Positions 1 to 10,996 of a stretch of 61,103 nucleotides of DNA are shown here, piece by piece. The stretch is from a virus. The notes under the pieces are model-generated. The model did no database searches and was not told where the DNA came from. It saw nothing but the letters and a program-made list of their open reading frames with translations. The stretch covers positions 1 through 61,103 of IMG/VR virus record IMGVR_UViG_3300008114_000030, one strand, 5' to 3'. The position numbers and the translations under genes were made by a program. The stretch's first letter is position 1. Each line of letters begins with the position of its first letter.

Positions 1-74
1 TTTCCTCTATCATAGTTGATTGACTTTATGAATAATGTTTTAAGATTTTCGTAAGGAATTCTACAAATTTTCAT
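1..74 (-). CDS. Start of a further gene (partial, cut by window edge)
   Basis: An ATG at 74, 11 bases after the TAA of the 1552-residue gene, opens a frame that stays open to the left edge. It encodes MKICRIPYENLKTLFIKSI and a few more residues, a typical phage N-terminus with an A-rich leader (TTACACAATTATG). Too little is visible to assign a function. Confidence 0.5.
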   Translation of the reverse strand, partial: MKICRIPYENLKTLFIKSINYDRG

Positions 75-85
75 AATTGTGTAAT

Positions 86-3000
86 TTATCTTTTACAGAT
101 GAAGTCTTTAAATAAAGAATCATCATCATATGGATTTTGTTTAGTTTTTTGTTTCTTAGATGCTTTTAAATCTTTTGGATTTAACTGAGCCATATCAATA
201 GCTTTGTCTATATCAGGTGCTGTAAATAGATTAGCAGCAGGAAGTAGCTCTTCCATTTTAACAGCCACTTCTTTTCTATGCTTTTCTATTTGATCTTTTG
301 CATTATCAACAGCTTCTACTATTCCTGTCTTTTTTGTTTTTGAAACACCTCTAGTACCTTGTTTTGGTCCTTTGGTTGTAGATTTTCCAGAGCCATCAGC
401 AGTTTTATCTTTTGCTTTGCTAGACTTTGTTGCTTTTCGTTTTGGTTTGGTAATGATTTGTTCTCCATATTTTCTATTAATAGGATTTATAATGTGCTTA
501 CTAATATAGTCAATTGCATTAACAACATATACACTTTGTTCTATTTTTTGAAGTTTTTCATAAGTGTCTTGAGCCCATGCTGATAACTTCTTAATTTCTT
601 CTTCTGATAATTGATTTCTTGTTTTATTGTTAAAGTACTTGTCATAGATATCTGCAACATCATCAGGCATTGCATCAATCATATCATTAACTATATTCTT
701 AGTAATCTGACCTTTAGATCTAAGTTTAACTCTAACTGTCTCTGCAGGAGTAATGCTTTCTAAAACTTTATTTGCTTCATCTAGTGTTTCTTGTGTAACA
801 TTTACACCATTTTGAATTCTAGAAATTCTTGCAGTATTTACTAAAAAAGCAACTTTACTATCAGGATTTCTTTTAGCTTCTTCAATTGTCAAAAATACAG
901 TATTTCCATCTTGATCTGTATATGTTATGCCTAAGAAACTACCTTTCTCATCTTCTTGTATTGTGTATTCTCTACCATCAATTCGAAGAGTACTTTCTGA
1001 AATATACTCAACTGTATGTCTATTAATGGTTTGGCTATTAGGATTAACTCCTGTAATAGTTTGTTCTTCTTCAGCTAATCCATCTTCAATAAGTTCAAGA
1101 CCAACAATATCATCTAATATCAAATCATTAGACTTATCAACCATTTCAAGTCGCCCTGTTTGTTCATTTGTTTCCCATATAAATGATGTAGACCCATAAG
1201 AATTATCCTCACCTATTTCAATGATGTCTTCTGTACTATCTAACTGAATGTAAAAACCTTTTTCATTACGCTGTAATGTTCCTTTTCTACCTTGGTATAT
1301 TACTTGCTTACCTACTAGATTCTTAAGTTTCTTTACTTCATTTGCAATTACTTGATGTTCTTCAGTTGATTCAGGAGTTTCTGTTGTACCAGCTTCTTTA
1401 TCATATAGAGCTTGTTCATAGTTCTCTATAAAGAAAAACAAATCATCGGTACTCATATCAAATAGTTTGAAACCTTCTTTGTCTTTAAAAAAGTTTTCAA
1501 TTTGTTCATCAGGAATTAAATGACTAATTTGCTTATTACCATCTGCATCTTTATAAACTCTTTGAAGCTCTCCTAAAAAATTACCATCATCATCTTGCTT
1601 TGCTTCGTAATGATCTGATAAGAATTCAACAGCTTCTTCTTCAGTCATTAATCTAATATTAACAGGAGCTGATGCAAGCATATTAAATGCTTCTTTTTGT
1701 AAATTTAAAAAGGCTGCTTCTGCTTCTTTCTTTTTTACTTCAGATTGTTCTACTTGTTCATCATTGAAATCATTGATCATTTTATTAATTCTTTCTAAAT
1801 GATCATATAACTTTTTACTAGTTTCAATAGATGTAAAAGGTGAACGAGCTATCTTTAATAACTCATCCATGTCATTAGGATTATTGTTTACATATCTTTC
1901 AAAGATCCCACTCATCTTTGCAAGCTCAGTGTACTTATCATGCATCAATCTTGCAAATGCACCAACCCTGGCATCTTCAAAAGAATGCATTAGTTTCAAT
2001 GAGTTCTTAGGATCTGCTAGAAGATTTACAGAATACATATATTCTTTATAGTCTCTGTTCAATCTTTGATAATCATTGATGTCTTGAAGAATATTAGTTA
2101 TCTCTGTTTTAGAAACTACAGTTTTTATATTATTTTGTTTGTTCTTAATTGTATAATATTCAGCAAGAATACCTGATAAGTTATCTTGTTCTTCTGCTGT
2201 TAAAGTTGTAAAATCTAAAGGAAGAGAAACCTCTTGAGTTTCCTCTTGATTATTTTCTTCATTTATTGAAGTTTGCTCTTCTATTTTATAAGCTGCTGCA
2301 TTCCATTTCTTTAGTACTTCTAATTCTTTTTTCTTTAACTCAATTAGATTAAGAGTCTCCTTTGTTTTAACTCCTTCTATTTCTTCTAATGTTTTTATTT
2401 CATTATTTAATATGCTAACTTGTACTTCCCCTAATTGATAATCCGTAATAGTATTGAAAGTACTTGTTGCAGCATTACCTATTGATTTATTTTTTTCAGA
2501 AATATTTCTAGCAATTTCACCAGCTCTTGTCAGACTATTTTCTGCTTTAGCTTCATTAAATGCTATATTATGAATAGCATCTTGTAAAGCAGCTACAGAA
2601 AAACTATATCTTTGTTTTGCATGAGGATCAGTTCCAACATTTTCTATTGTAAAATACTGACCAAATTGATTATTATATTTGTCATATAATTCTGAATATC
2701 TTTCTAATTTTCCAGTTAGATCTGACATAAATTCTGCAGGAGAACTTTTTCCAAATTCTTCTACATCAATACCAGTAGCTTCTTTAAATTCTTTAGGATC
2801 ATATTCAGTTCCATATGCATTTAAAAAAGTTTTGAATGCATCAAAGGTTCCTGTTCTCTTTGCATAAAGAGCTTGAGTTATAATTGCAGAAGAGCTGTTG
2901 TTAAAGTATTCATATTTTAAACCACTCTTTGCAGCATCTGTCATTGCAGAATTAAAAGATAATTGAGACTTAATATTTCTAATAGGCTCTTCTAATACTG

Positions 3001-4744
3001 AAGAAGGTTTTGAACCTAACACATTCAAGCTTTCTAACATCTTATTTAGTTGCTCTCTGTGCTCTTTAGATTCATTAAGTCTTGTTGACACTCTTTCCAT
3101 AGTTCCTGTGATAGGACTAATGAATAACCCTGTCATTGCACCTTGTAAAAAAGTAGCCCACCCTTTTTCAGAAACTTGATCATCAACTGCTGCTTTAAAA
3201 TCATCACTCCAAGTAGATACTTTACCATCATAAATATCTTTATAATGCTTTCTTAAAGAGAAATTAATCCCATCTTGAATATTCTCTTGTAAACCTTCTA
3301 GTAATTGAATTTTACCCAAACCTCTAGCAAAGTCTTTACCTACTTGTTTTGCAACAGCTTTTGATCCAAACAATTTATAGATATCTCCTGCATCTGAAAA
3401 TGCTCCTAAAAATTTTCTCTTGTATGTTTTGAATATAGCTTTCTCACCAACTCCTGCAGTAATCCCATAAAACTTACCAGCATCATTAGCAATAAGATTT
3501 AAGAATTTAGAATCAGCTCCAAACTTTCTAAAGAAATTACCAAATGCTATCTTATTCATTATTGCTAATACAACAGCATTTCTACCAAAATCTTTTGTAG
3601 CTCCTTCTAAAGCATTCTGTCTAAATAATTGTTTAGTAGCTTCATCAGGATCATTGTTATCATTTTTTTCTTTATATGAGCTAATAGCATCTTCGTATAT
3701 ATCTGCATATGTACCACCACCTTCTGTAGCTGCTTCTGACACTGCAAAATTATATTCTTGATAACCTCTTGCTAAACCACCTACACCAATTCTAGCAATT
3801 TCTGCTTCTGTAAATGCAGCTACTCCCATAGTAGCTCTTGCCGCATTTGCTTTTTGAATTAAAGAACCTGCTTCTATAACACTTCCTACAATTGGAATAT
3901 GCTTTCCAGCATTTGCAAATTTTTCAAATAATGTCTTCTGACCTAGTCTGCCAGTATTTTCTGTAATCATTCTTTCAGCAGACTCTTTTAATGCTTTTTC
4001 TTTAGCTGCTGTACTTATGACACTTGTAGTTTCTCCTATTTCTGCTGCGACAGTTGCAGATCTAGCTGCAGCACTTCCTTGAAATAGTTTAGATAAGTTT
4101 CCAAATTTTTTAAATAAAAAAACATCTTGTGCAAATCCTGCCATTGTACCTAAAGTAAAACCAGCATTTTGAAAAGCAGATGACAAAAATTGTCTTGTAA
4201 AAATATCATGTTGACCTACTCCTTCAGGATAGTATATAGGATTATCTAAAGCTGTTTTTTCTTGTTCTTTTCCAATTGCAGCAAACTCAGCTTCTGTCTT
4301 ACCCAAGTAACTTGTATCAAAGTGATACATTGCTCTTAGTAATCTAGGAAATCCTGTATTGTATTCTCCATATGCTGCTATGCCATTATCAAGCATACCA
4401 GATATACCCGTTTTTAAAGCATCTAACTTTGACCAATTATCTGCTGCAACTTTTTCATTATCAGCTAGAGGATTCATGAAAGGAGCATATTCAGCACTAG
4501 GCCTATATCTCTTTAAATCATCAGGATTATAATATTGAGTAGTTGGTGCAGATGGGCCTGGAATAAATACTTTACCACTCTGCAGAGTCTTTCTAAAAAT
4601 ATCATTGTCATCAAGTGGATTAGGATTTGATACTCCTAGTTGTCCACTTGCAATTGTATTTGTTATTTGACTACTTGAAGACATTAAAGGGTCTGATGAT
4701 TCAAAACCAAAATCCCCAGGTTTAACACCTAATATTTTTTCCAT
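86..4744 (-). CDS. Very large probable internal virion (ejection) protein
   Basis: A 1552-residue protein. The N-terminal 160 residues are polar; from about 160 to 560 amphipathic and mildly hydrophobic segments recur (AGFTLGTMAGFAQDVFLF, WATFLQGAMTGLFISPITG), as in internal proteins that form a channel across the envelope. The middle and C-terminal parts are highly charged and helical, and the last 150 residues hold a Lys-rich tail (about 1430-1470). No polymerase signature (DxDxD) was found in it. It follows the 967-residue gene after 2 bases. Its size and layout suit an ejected cargo protein encoded next to the virion RNA polymerase genes of crAss-like phages, which would lie further left. 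Function is inferred. Confidence 0.55.
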   Translation of the reverse strand: MEKILGVKPGDFGFESSDPLMSSSSQITNTIASGQLGVSNPNPLDDNDIFRKTLQSGKVFIPGPSAPTTQYYNPDDLKRYRPSAEYAPFMNPLADNEKVAADNWSKLDALKTGISGMLDNGIAAYGEYNTGFPRLLRAMYHFDTSYLGKTEAEFAAIGKEQEKTALDNPIYYPEGVGQHDIFTRQFLSSAFQNAGFTLGTMAGFAQDVFLFKKFGNLSKLFQGSAAARSATVAAEIGETTSVISTAAKEKALKESAERMITENTGRLGQKTLFEKFANAGKHIPIVGSVIEAGSLIQKANAARATMGVAAFTEAEIARIGVGGLARGYQEYNFAVSEAATEGGGTYADIYEDAISSYKEKNDNNDPDEATKQLFRQNALEGATKDFGRNAVVLAIMNKIAFGNFFRKFGADSKFLNLIANDAGKFYGITAGVGEKAIFKTYKRKFLGAFSDAGDIYKLFGSKAVAKQVGKDFARGLGKIQLLEGLQENIQDGINFSLRKHYKDIYDGKVSTWSDDFKAAVDDQVSEKGWATFLQGAMTGLFISPITGTMERVSTRLNESKEHREQLNKMLESLNVLGSKPSSVLEEPIRNIKSQLSFNSAMTDAAKSGLKYEYFNNSSSAIITQALYAKRTGTFDAFKTFLNAYGTEYDPKEFKEATGIDVEEFGKSSPAEFMSDLTGKLERYSELYDKYNNQFGQYFTIENVGTDPHAKQRYSFSVAALQDAIHNIAFNEAKAENSLTRAGEIARNISEKNKSIGNAATSTFNTITDYQLGEVQVSILNNEIKTLEEIEGVKTKETLNLIELKKKELEVLKKWNAAAYKIEEQTSINEENNQEETQEVSLPLDFTTLTAEEQDNLSGILAEYYTIKNKQNNIKTVVSKTEITNILQDINDYQRLNRDYKEYMYSVNLLADPKNSLKLMHSFEDARVGAFARLMHDKYTELAKMSGIFERYVNNNPNDMDELLKIARSPFTSIETSKKLYDHLERINKMINDFNDEQVEQSEVKKKEAEAAFLNLQKEAFNMLASAPVNIRLMTEEEAVEFLSDHYEAKQDDDGNFLGELQRVYKDADGNKQISHLIPDEQIENFFKDKEGFKLFDMSTDDLFFFIENYEQALYDKEAGTTETPESTEEHQVIANEVKKLKNLVGKQVIYQGRKGTLQRNEKGFYIQLDSTEDIIEIGEDNSYGSTSFIWETNEQTGRLEMVDKSNDLILDDIVGLELIEDGLAEEEQTITGVNPNSQTINRHTVEYISESTLRIDGREYTIQEDEKGSFLGITYTDQDGNTVFLTIEEAKRNPDSKVAFLVNTARISRIQNGVNVTQETLDEANKVLESITPAETVRVKLRSKGQITKNIVNDMIDAMPDDVADIYDKYFNNKTRNQLSEEEIKKLSAWAQDTYEKLQKIEQSVYVVNAIDYISKHIINPINRKYGEQIITKPKRKATKSSKAKDKTADGSGKSTTKGPKQGTRGVSKTKKTGIVEAVDNAKDQIEKHRKEVAVKMEELLPAANLFTAPDIDKAIDMAQLNPKDLKASKKQKTKQNPYDDDSLFKDFICKR

Positions 4745-4746
4745 TA

Positions 4747-7650
4747 TTAACTTAACTTTACATAGTTATTTGAATTATTTACCACATTCTGAGCATGTGT
4801 TCGCTGATTTTTTTCCATGTCGCTGATAATATAATTTTTAACTGTATTTAAAGTTTGTTCTATTAAGCTATTAATTTCTTGGCTTTTTCCAGATTGATTA
4901 TTTAAATACTCGCCATATGTTATATCTGCAGGATATTCTTTCCATCTACCTCGTGCTTTTACTCCTACATATAGTTCACTCTTTACTTTATCAAAAGTAA
5001 TATAACCATCTTCAATTCCATGAGTAAACATGTAACTTGGTAAATCTACTTTACTACTTCCTTTAGCTAAACCATCAATAATCCAACTAACAGGTTCACC
5101 TGCTTGTCTAAAGTAGTTAGCTACATTTGATAAATCACCATACACAGGATAGTTATATGTTTTACCTAAGAAAGATGTTTCTCCAGTAGCTCCCCAAATA
5201 TTATTAGCATCAGATGCACTAACATAAAAAACAGCACTTGGTTCATCAGCACCACCTAGCAATGGAGTACCATCTTTCTTTGTCTGTAAAGGAACTTCTA
5301 TTCTAAAATCACCAGTTGGTAATTTTGCAATATTAAAACTTGGTACAAAGTAATTAGCTAATTGAGCACCTAAATTTCCATACTTAGTTTGCCATTTACG
5401 ATAATCTTCTATATCTTCTTTACTTCCTTTGTTTGAACCAATCCCATCTATCTTATAAGCTTTTTGAATTAATTCTCCAATTGCATTATAATTAAAACTT
5501 TTAGGGTCGTTTACTATGTTTGCAGTACTTGACCTCTCACCAGCTCTATTTTTAAGAGCAGCATAGTTTGGTATAATTCTTTCTAAAAATGCATCTCTTT
5601 TTTCTTCAGTAAATGCATAACCACCCACAAGAGGTAATCTTGAATACCAAGAATTACTAGCATCTGTTCTAGGAATTGTTCTACCAGTAGGTTTACCATC
5701 TTTATCTTTTTCTTCTACCCAATATTCGGTTGTCTTATAAGATTCAGGTAAGTTTTTAATCATTTCTTCTTCTTTCTTCTTTAAAGAAACATAATCACTA
5801 AATGCAAGAGCACCTTGTCGAACTTTATCATTTGCTTCTTTATACTTAAGGAAGTCACCTGAATAACTTCTAACTCCTGCAAGAATAGTATTAGGAATAT
5901 CTGAAGTTGAATTTATCGCATTAATATTGCCATTAATTAACTTTAAAAAACCTAAAGCAGTGTTATAATCTTTTTTGTATTGATCATTTGCACCTTGAAA
6001 TGTCTTACTACCAGGTTTACCATATGTAGCATAGTTTTGCATTACATTCATTAATGCAGATTGAGCAGCTGTGTGCAGATACTTATCAGAATCATGAGTA
6101 GCTGCTTGTAAAACAGTTTCATTTAAATAACCATCTAATGCTGTTGTCTGAAGATCTGATAATTGATTTTGATACATTTGATTAAGATCTATATCTTGCT
6201 CAGCACTTCTTGGTGCACCAGGTGTTATTTTTCCAGTACCAAAGTTACCACCACCCCCACCAGATCCACTTCCTCCACCAGCCCCAGCTAATGCTTTTTC
6301 AAAATCAAGTCTAGCTTGAAAAGTAGCTTTGTCTTTATCATTATCTAGTTTATAATCTTCTTGTTTTTTAAATATTTCCCAATCTAATTTTTTCTCTTCA
6401 ATACCATATAAGTAATCTGCATTTTTTCTTTTTAAATCTAAATCAAAATTATAACCTGCCATGAATTTTTGCCAAGCATGATTTTCATCTTGAAGTACTT
6501 TTTGATTTACTTGTATTGAGCGTTCTGCATTACTCATTGCATATGTCTGAGCCCATCCTTTAGCTAAACTATCTTTCATTGATGGCAGTAAAGAATACTC
6601 AGGATTATTCATAAACTGTTGAAATACATTCTGAATCTGTTGGTCTTTATCTGTTTGATTTGAAGCTAAATCAGCTAACTCTGTTTCGTATTTAGTTTTT
6701 AACTCAGATAATTGATTATACATTTGCTCATCTTGACTTCCTTTTGGAACATAGTTCTTATACTTATTTTTAATCTTTTTAAGTTCTATGTCTATATTAG
6801 CTATTCCATCATTTAATCCTTTCTTGTAATCTTCATGATTTGCATAGATACCTAATGAATTATCTTTAGCAACTTGCTGATAAGCTTGCTCTTTAGTCAT
6901 GTTAGGATCAGATTGCATTAATGCATCTATCTGCTGTCTAACTTTAACTTTACCTGAGACTAAGAATTGTTGATCATATGTATCACCCATTTGCTGTCTA
7001 GCCCAATCTGTAAAGTTTGGAATAGCTTGTCTGCCATTTACATCAGTAACAATATAAGCACCTGTTAATCTATCTTCTTTTATCTGTAGTTTTTGCTTAG
7101 CAGCTGCTTCATTCAATACATTTTGAATATTAGCAAAAGGTACAAATTTCTGAGGAGATACTTTAAAGATACTACCATTACCTCTTTTAGCATTTTTCAT
7201 ATCCTGCTCAGCATAACCCATAGCAGCTTCCATTACAGGGCTATATTGAGAAAATACTTTTTCATCAGTAGATGATCTAACTTGTTCTAATTTAGATCTT
7301 TCTGAAGCTTGCATTGATGAAAAATTTAAATCAGTTACAAATTCTCTATCCTTCACCAATGGCTCCATTAAAGCACTTGCCACAGAAACATTTCCTGGAT
7401 TAGAAAAATCTACTCCACTAAGATTATTTAAATACTCGTCTATTTTTTTAAAGTACTCAGATCTAAATTTCTTATTATCATCTGAAGTAATGTTAGCATT
7501 AAGTAATGAAGTAATTGTTGATTTATATTTATTGAATCCTTCTAGATATCTTCCTTGTACAGATGCTGCTGCTTTAGTAAGCATACTAAAGTCAGGAGCT
7601 TCCACACTTACATTTGCTATTACTGAAGATGGATTAAATGCTGTTGCCAT
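4747..7650 (-). CDS. Large helical probable internal virion protein
   Basis: A 967-residue, Lys/Asn/Gln-rich and mainly helical protein with a Gly/Ser linker (GAGGGSGSGGGGGNFGTG, about 455-472) dividing it into two halves. The first half has long charged helices (about 260-450); the second half is mixed. It has no signal peptide, membrane helix or motif, and unlike its three upstream neighbours it lacks the GG-S-L-P-K linkers. Long helical proteins after the nozzle gene in podoviruses are usually internal core/ejection proteins, so this is the best reading. The next gene follows after 2 bases. Confidence 0.55.
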   Translation of the reverse strand: MATAFNPSSVIANVSVEAPDFSMLTKAAASVQGRYLEGFNKYKSTITSLLNANITSDDNKKFRSEYFKKIDEYLNNLSGVDFSNPGNVSVASALMEPLVKDREFVTDLNFSSMQASERSKLEQVRSSTDEKVFSQYSPVMEAAMGYAEQDMKNAKRGNGSIFKVSPQKFVPFANIQNVLNEAAAKQKLQIKEDRLTGAYIVTDVNGRQAIPNFTDWARQQMGDTYDQQFLVSGKVKVRQQIDALMQSDPNMTKEQAYQQVAKDNSLGIYANHEDYKKGLNDGIANIDIELKKIKNKYKNYVPKGSQDEQMYNQLSELKTKYETELADLASNQTDKDQQIQNVFQQFMNNPEYSLLPSMKDSLAKGWAQTYAMSNAERSIQVNQKVLQDENHAWQKFMAGYNFDLDLKRKNADYLYGIEEKKLDWEIFKKQEDYKLDNDKDKATFQARLDFEKALAGAGGGSGSGGGGGNFGTGKITPGAPRSAEQDIDLNQMYQNQLSDLQTTALDGYLNETVLQAATHDSDKYLHTAAQSALMNVMQNYATYGKPGSKTFQGANDQYKKDYNTALGFLKLINGNINAINSTSDIPNTILAGVRSYSGDFLKYKEANDKVRQGALAFSDYVSLKKKEEEMIKNLPESYKTTEYWVEEKDKDGKPTGRTIPRTDASNSWYSRLPLVGGYAFTEEKRDAFLERIIPNYAALKNRAGERSSTANIVNDPKSFNYNAIGELIQKAYKIDGIGSNKGSKEDIEDYRKWQTKYGNLGAQLANYFVPSFNIAKLPTGDFRIEVPLQTKKDGTPLLGGADEPSAVFYVSASDANNIWGATGETSFLGKTYNYPVYGDLSNVANYFRQAGEPVSWIIDGLAKGSSKVDLPSYMFTHGIEDGYITFDKVKSELYVGVKARGRWKEYPADITYGEYLNNQSGKSQEINSLIEQTLNTVKNYIISDMEKNQRTHAQNVVNNSNNYVKLS

Positions 7651-7665
7651 ATTATAATTTTAAAT

Positions 7666-10600
7666 TTATTGTCCAAATGGGCTTAGTATTGCACCACCAG
7701 TACCTGTTCCTCTATTGCGTTGGTAAATTGAATTAAGATAATTTCTTGCAGCAGTATTTGCAGCATCAATTGCTTCTTTTTTATCTAGGCCATACCCATT
7801 AGGGTCTGAATACATTTTGTAATAATAATCAAATGCATCATTATAATCAACACCTGATCCACCACCTGTTAAAGGAGTATCATAAATACTTTTCAATGTA
7901 GGGTTTACAGCAACACTATATGGTGTTTGGAACTGATAAGGATACTGTGCATTTATCAACATCTGATTTAATACATTATTATAGCCTTTACCAAAAGCAC
8001 TTGCAAATCCTGCATCTTTAGCATTTTGATTCATTGCGTTTTCTTTAGCAATTGCATTAATGCTATTCATATAATCACTCTTTTCTTTCTCACCCAGCAT
8101 TGTAAATTGATTAATGTTTTGAACATTAGCCGCTTGAGTCTTTAAGAATTGATCTGTATTTAATGCTTCTGTTTGTTGTTGAATATCTGAAGCAGCTTTT
8201 AATCCTTTTCCAGTAACACCTAATGCAGAACCTCTTGCTTCAGGACCTGTACCCATTCCTTCAACTGTTTGAGTAACAGCACCTATTGGTTCATAGTTTT
8301 CATTTCTATAAACAGGAGACATTAAAGAAGGATTTGGTAATCCATAGTATGCATGATAATCAGGTATTTTCATACCTGCTGCAGCAATCATAGCAGCTTG
8401 ATCTGAAGGAAACCATTGACCTAATCCATAACCTGTAGGTGATTGAAATCCTGGTTTCCGTGTAGTTATAACTTCTTCTTCTGGTGTTTCTTCTGGATCC
8501 TTCTCAGTTTTAGTTTCAACTTTTTTAACTTTCTTTTTAATACCTGGTGCAGACCATGTATAAATACCAAACTTTTTATCTTTTTGATATGGGCCTTTTT
8601 TATTGACAAAATACTCAGATAAACCATTGGCCTTTCTCCACTCATTGTATTTATTTTGAAACCATTCTACAGCTTTCTCTCTTGTTGCGTTATCTCTAGA
8701 TGTAGCATCTGCTCTCCATGAATCAACACCACTACCATAATCTTTAAGAATAGTATCATGACGAGTAATAAAGTTGTCTACATCCAATGCTTCTTGTGCA
8801 TTAGTTTCAGAATTAGTTACTGTATAGTACCCTAAATCTGGATCATAATGTTGTGTATCAAATGCTCCAAACTTTTTATTAGGCATTATTACTTCAAAAT
8901 CATCTGTATTTTGAAGAGCTGTTTCTGGAATAAGTTGAGTAAATTCTCCAGTATCTGCAAACTTTTGTAATTCACCACCTGTTTTCTTAGGCCATAAATA
9001 ACTACCTGTTGTATCCTTAGGATGATAATTACCACGTCTTATTTTTATTACTTTCTTTTTCTTTTCTGCTGCAGCTTTGGCTGCTGCTTCTGCTCTAGCT
9101 TTAGCTTCTGCCTCTGCTTGTGCTTTAGCAGCTGCTGCTTGTGCTTGTGCTTGTGCTATACTATCTGCAGCTGAATAATTAGTTAGTACTTTATTAGAAT
9201 CTACTGCTACCTTGTTAGAATCTACCATAGGGGTAGTTCTAAACATGCTATCTGCAATATGATATGCTACAGGATCCCTCATCATCTTTTTAATATCATC
9301 ATTAGATGCTGTAGGATAAAGTTGTTTAAATATATTAAACATTGCTAAACTATCTGCCTGAGCTTTTGCAAGTTTACCAGTATCAGTAACAGAAGGAACT
9401 GTAGGAGTTCCTATAGGATTTGCAGGTATGCTTTTACCAGGATTACCAGGTTGAGGTCCACTAAGTAAATCAGTAGTTGCATCTACAATTCCTAATCCAC
9501 CAGCTAAACCTACCCATGGTAAAACTTTTTTTAACAAAGGAGATCCTGCATAGATATCTTTTGCTTGTTGCCATCTTGTATATGCTTCTGCAGATGCATT
9601 TGCTTGCTCTGCTGTAGCACCAGCTGACTCTGCTGCTGCATAAGCAGCTTCATATGCTGCTGCTGCTTCTTCAGATTCTTGAAGCCCTTGCTCTGATGGT
9701 CTAGTCCATCTTCTGCCTTTTTTTACAGCATTGGCTGCAACTTTTTCTGCTTCTGCAGCTGCTTCTGCAGCCTTTGCTGCAGTCTCTGCAGTTTTAGCTG
9801 CTTTAGTACCTCTAATTGTATTTAGAGTCCATTTACCAGCATTCCACACTAGTTTACCAGCTTGTGTTATTCCCCATAAGCCTCCAGTAAGACCTAATAC
9901 ATCTAACATGCCAGCATCACCTGTAGGCCTTATTTTTGGCACAGCCCCAGATTGCCATGTATCAAGTCTTTGTCCATCAGGAGTTTGCCAATATTCAAAT
10001 CCAGGTCTTTGTTCATAAGATTGACGAAAATAATAATCAAGTGGTAACTTACCTTCTACCACCACCTCATCCATCAATGGACTTATGTTGCCTGTAGATT
10101 GATCTACAAAATAATTTTGACCTGGTCTTCTAATGCCTACTGGAATACTTTGATCACCTGGATCATAAAATACTCCTGGATCAGATGGATTAGCTTCTAA
10201 CTTATAACCTAATCTTCTTTCAAGATCATCTAAAGTTTCATATTGGTATTTATGATCACTACCAGACCTTGTCATCCACTTTGTTTCTTCACCATCTTGT
10301 GCTCTACGTAGTGTTCCACCTCTTTTCATTTTTTGTGGACCTTGTGGGTGTTTAAAATCTGATCCTAACAAAGGCATGGCAATAGCAGGAATTCCATCAG
10401 GAAATCCTTTCATACCTTCTTGCACAAGTGCTAACTGACCCAACTTTTTCATGTTGTTATCAATCATCAACTGAGCAGTCTTCTTTGTCATTGCATCCGC
10501 ATTAGGATCATTTAACAATGCTTTATATTTATTGAGATCATATCTCTGAGCTACCTTAGCAGGAGTCACTGCTTTACTACTAGACATATTAAAGATACCC

Positions 10601-10932
10601 TTCAATAAATCTTTATTTTTTATTAAAAGACCTCTATAGTCAGAGAATACAAAGCTACCATCTGGAACATTTAATGGTGTACCACCTTGAGAGTGTCTCT
10701 TGCCACCAATCTTAGCATGTTCAACCATGCCATCATTGTCAAGATCTCCCACCACAGTTTCTCCTCTCTCAGCCTCAATAGTAGCCTCATCTCTTGGTAC
10801 AGCAGAAAGTGTAGTAGTTACATTATTACTTGCTGTTTTATTTTCGTAGTTCCAAATACTACCTGTTACAAGGCCATAGTTGCGCTGGTCTCCCATACTA
10901 CCACCTCTGACTCTATTAATTTTTACTTTCAT
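7666..10932 (-). CDS. Large probable internal virion protein with Ala-rich coiled coils
   Basis: A 1088-residue protein. The N-terminal 100 residues (EAERGETVVGDLDNDGMVEH and GGKRHSQGGTPLNVPDGSF) follow a pattern I associate with large crAss-like virion proteins next to the RNA polymerase block. GG linkers occur at 205-214 (GGTLRRAQDG, nearly the same as GGSLRRAQSG in the 2454-residue protein) and 652-662 (GGELQKFADTG). Two Ala/Lys/Glu-rich coiled coils at about 377-405 and 589-625 look like TolA-type rods. A Gly-rich hydrophobic stretch near 469-480 is too short for a safe membrane call. No catalytic motif was found. It is probably a cargo or ejection protein. Confidence 0.6.
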   Translation of the reverse strand: MKVKINRVRGGSMGDQRNYGLVTGSIWNYENKTASNNVTTTLSAVPRDEATIEAERGETVVGDLDNDGMVEHAKIGGKRHSQGGTPLNVPDGSFVFSDYRGLLIKNKDLLKGIFNMSSSKAVTPAKVAQRYDLNKYKALLNDPNADAMTKKTAQLMIDNNMKKLGQLALVQEGMKGFPDGIPAIAMPLLGSDFKHPQGPQKMKRGGTLRRAQDGEETKWMTRSGSDHKYQYETLDDLERRLGYKLEANPSDPGVFYDPGDQSIPVGIRRPGQNYFVDQSTGNISPLMDEVVVEGKLPLDYYFRQSYEQRPGFEYWQTPDGQRLDTWQSGAVPKIRPTGDAGMLDVLGLTGGLWGITQAGKLVWNAGKWTLNTIRGTKAAKTAETAAKAAEAAAEAEKVAANAVKKGRRWTRPSEQGLQESEEAAAAYEAAYAAAESAGATAEQANASAEAYTRWQQAKDIYAGSPLLKKVLPWVGLAGGLGIVDATTDLLSGPQPGNPGKSIPANPIGTPTVPSVTDTGKLAKAQADSLAMFNIFKQLYPTASNDDIKKMMRDPVAYHIADSMFRTTPMVDSNKVAVDSNKVLTNYSAADSIAQAQAQAAAAKAQAEAEAKARAEAAAKAAAEKKKKVIKIRRGNYHPKDTTGSYLWPKKTGGELQKFADTGEFTQLIPETALQNTDDFEVIMPNKKFGAFDTQHYDPDLGYYTVTNSETNAQEALDVDNFITRHDTILKDYGSGVDSWRADATSRDNATREKAVEWFQNKYNEWRKANGLSEYFVNKKGPYQKDKKFGIYTWSAPGIKKKVKKVETKTEKDPEETPEEEVITTRKPGFQSPTGYGLGQWFPSDQAAMIAAAGMKIPDYHAYYGLPNPSLMSPVYRNENYEPIGAVTQTVEGMGTGPEARGSALGVTGKGLKAASDIQQQTEALNTDQFLKTQAANVQNINQFTMLGEKEKSDYMNSINAIAKENAMNQNAKDAGFASAFGKGYNNVLNQMLINAQYPYQFQTPYSVAVNPTLKSIYDTPLTGGGSGVDYNDAFDYYYKMYSDPNGYGLDKKEAIDAANTAARNYLNSIYQRNRGTGTGGAILSPFGQ

Positions 10933-10996
10933 AAACTTTTAAAATTTATTTTTGTAAATGCTGCTTATTTAAATTTACAAATATTTTGTGAAATTA

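Noticed and set aside
9020-9170. Ala/Lys/Glu-rich stretch resembling a TolA or antifreeze-type repeat
   Set aside because: It is a helical rod in the 1088-residue protein. The composition is common in coiled coils and does not indicate TolA function.
9850-9925. Possible membrane helix in the 1088-residue protein
   Set aside because: The stretch around residues 337-360 is Gly-rich and only mildly hydrophobic, so I do not call a membrane segment.
10951-10981. Inverted repeat TTTGTAAAT / ATTTACAAA in the gap before the 1088-residue gene
   Set aside because: It is a perfect 9-bp match but all AT except one pair per arm, with a 13-base loop and no T-run. It is too weak to call a terminator or operator in such an AT-rich genome.
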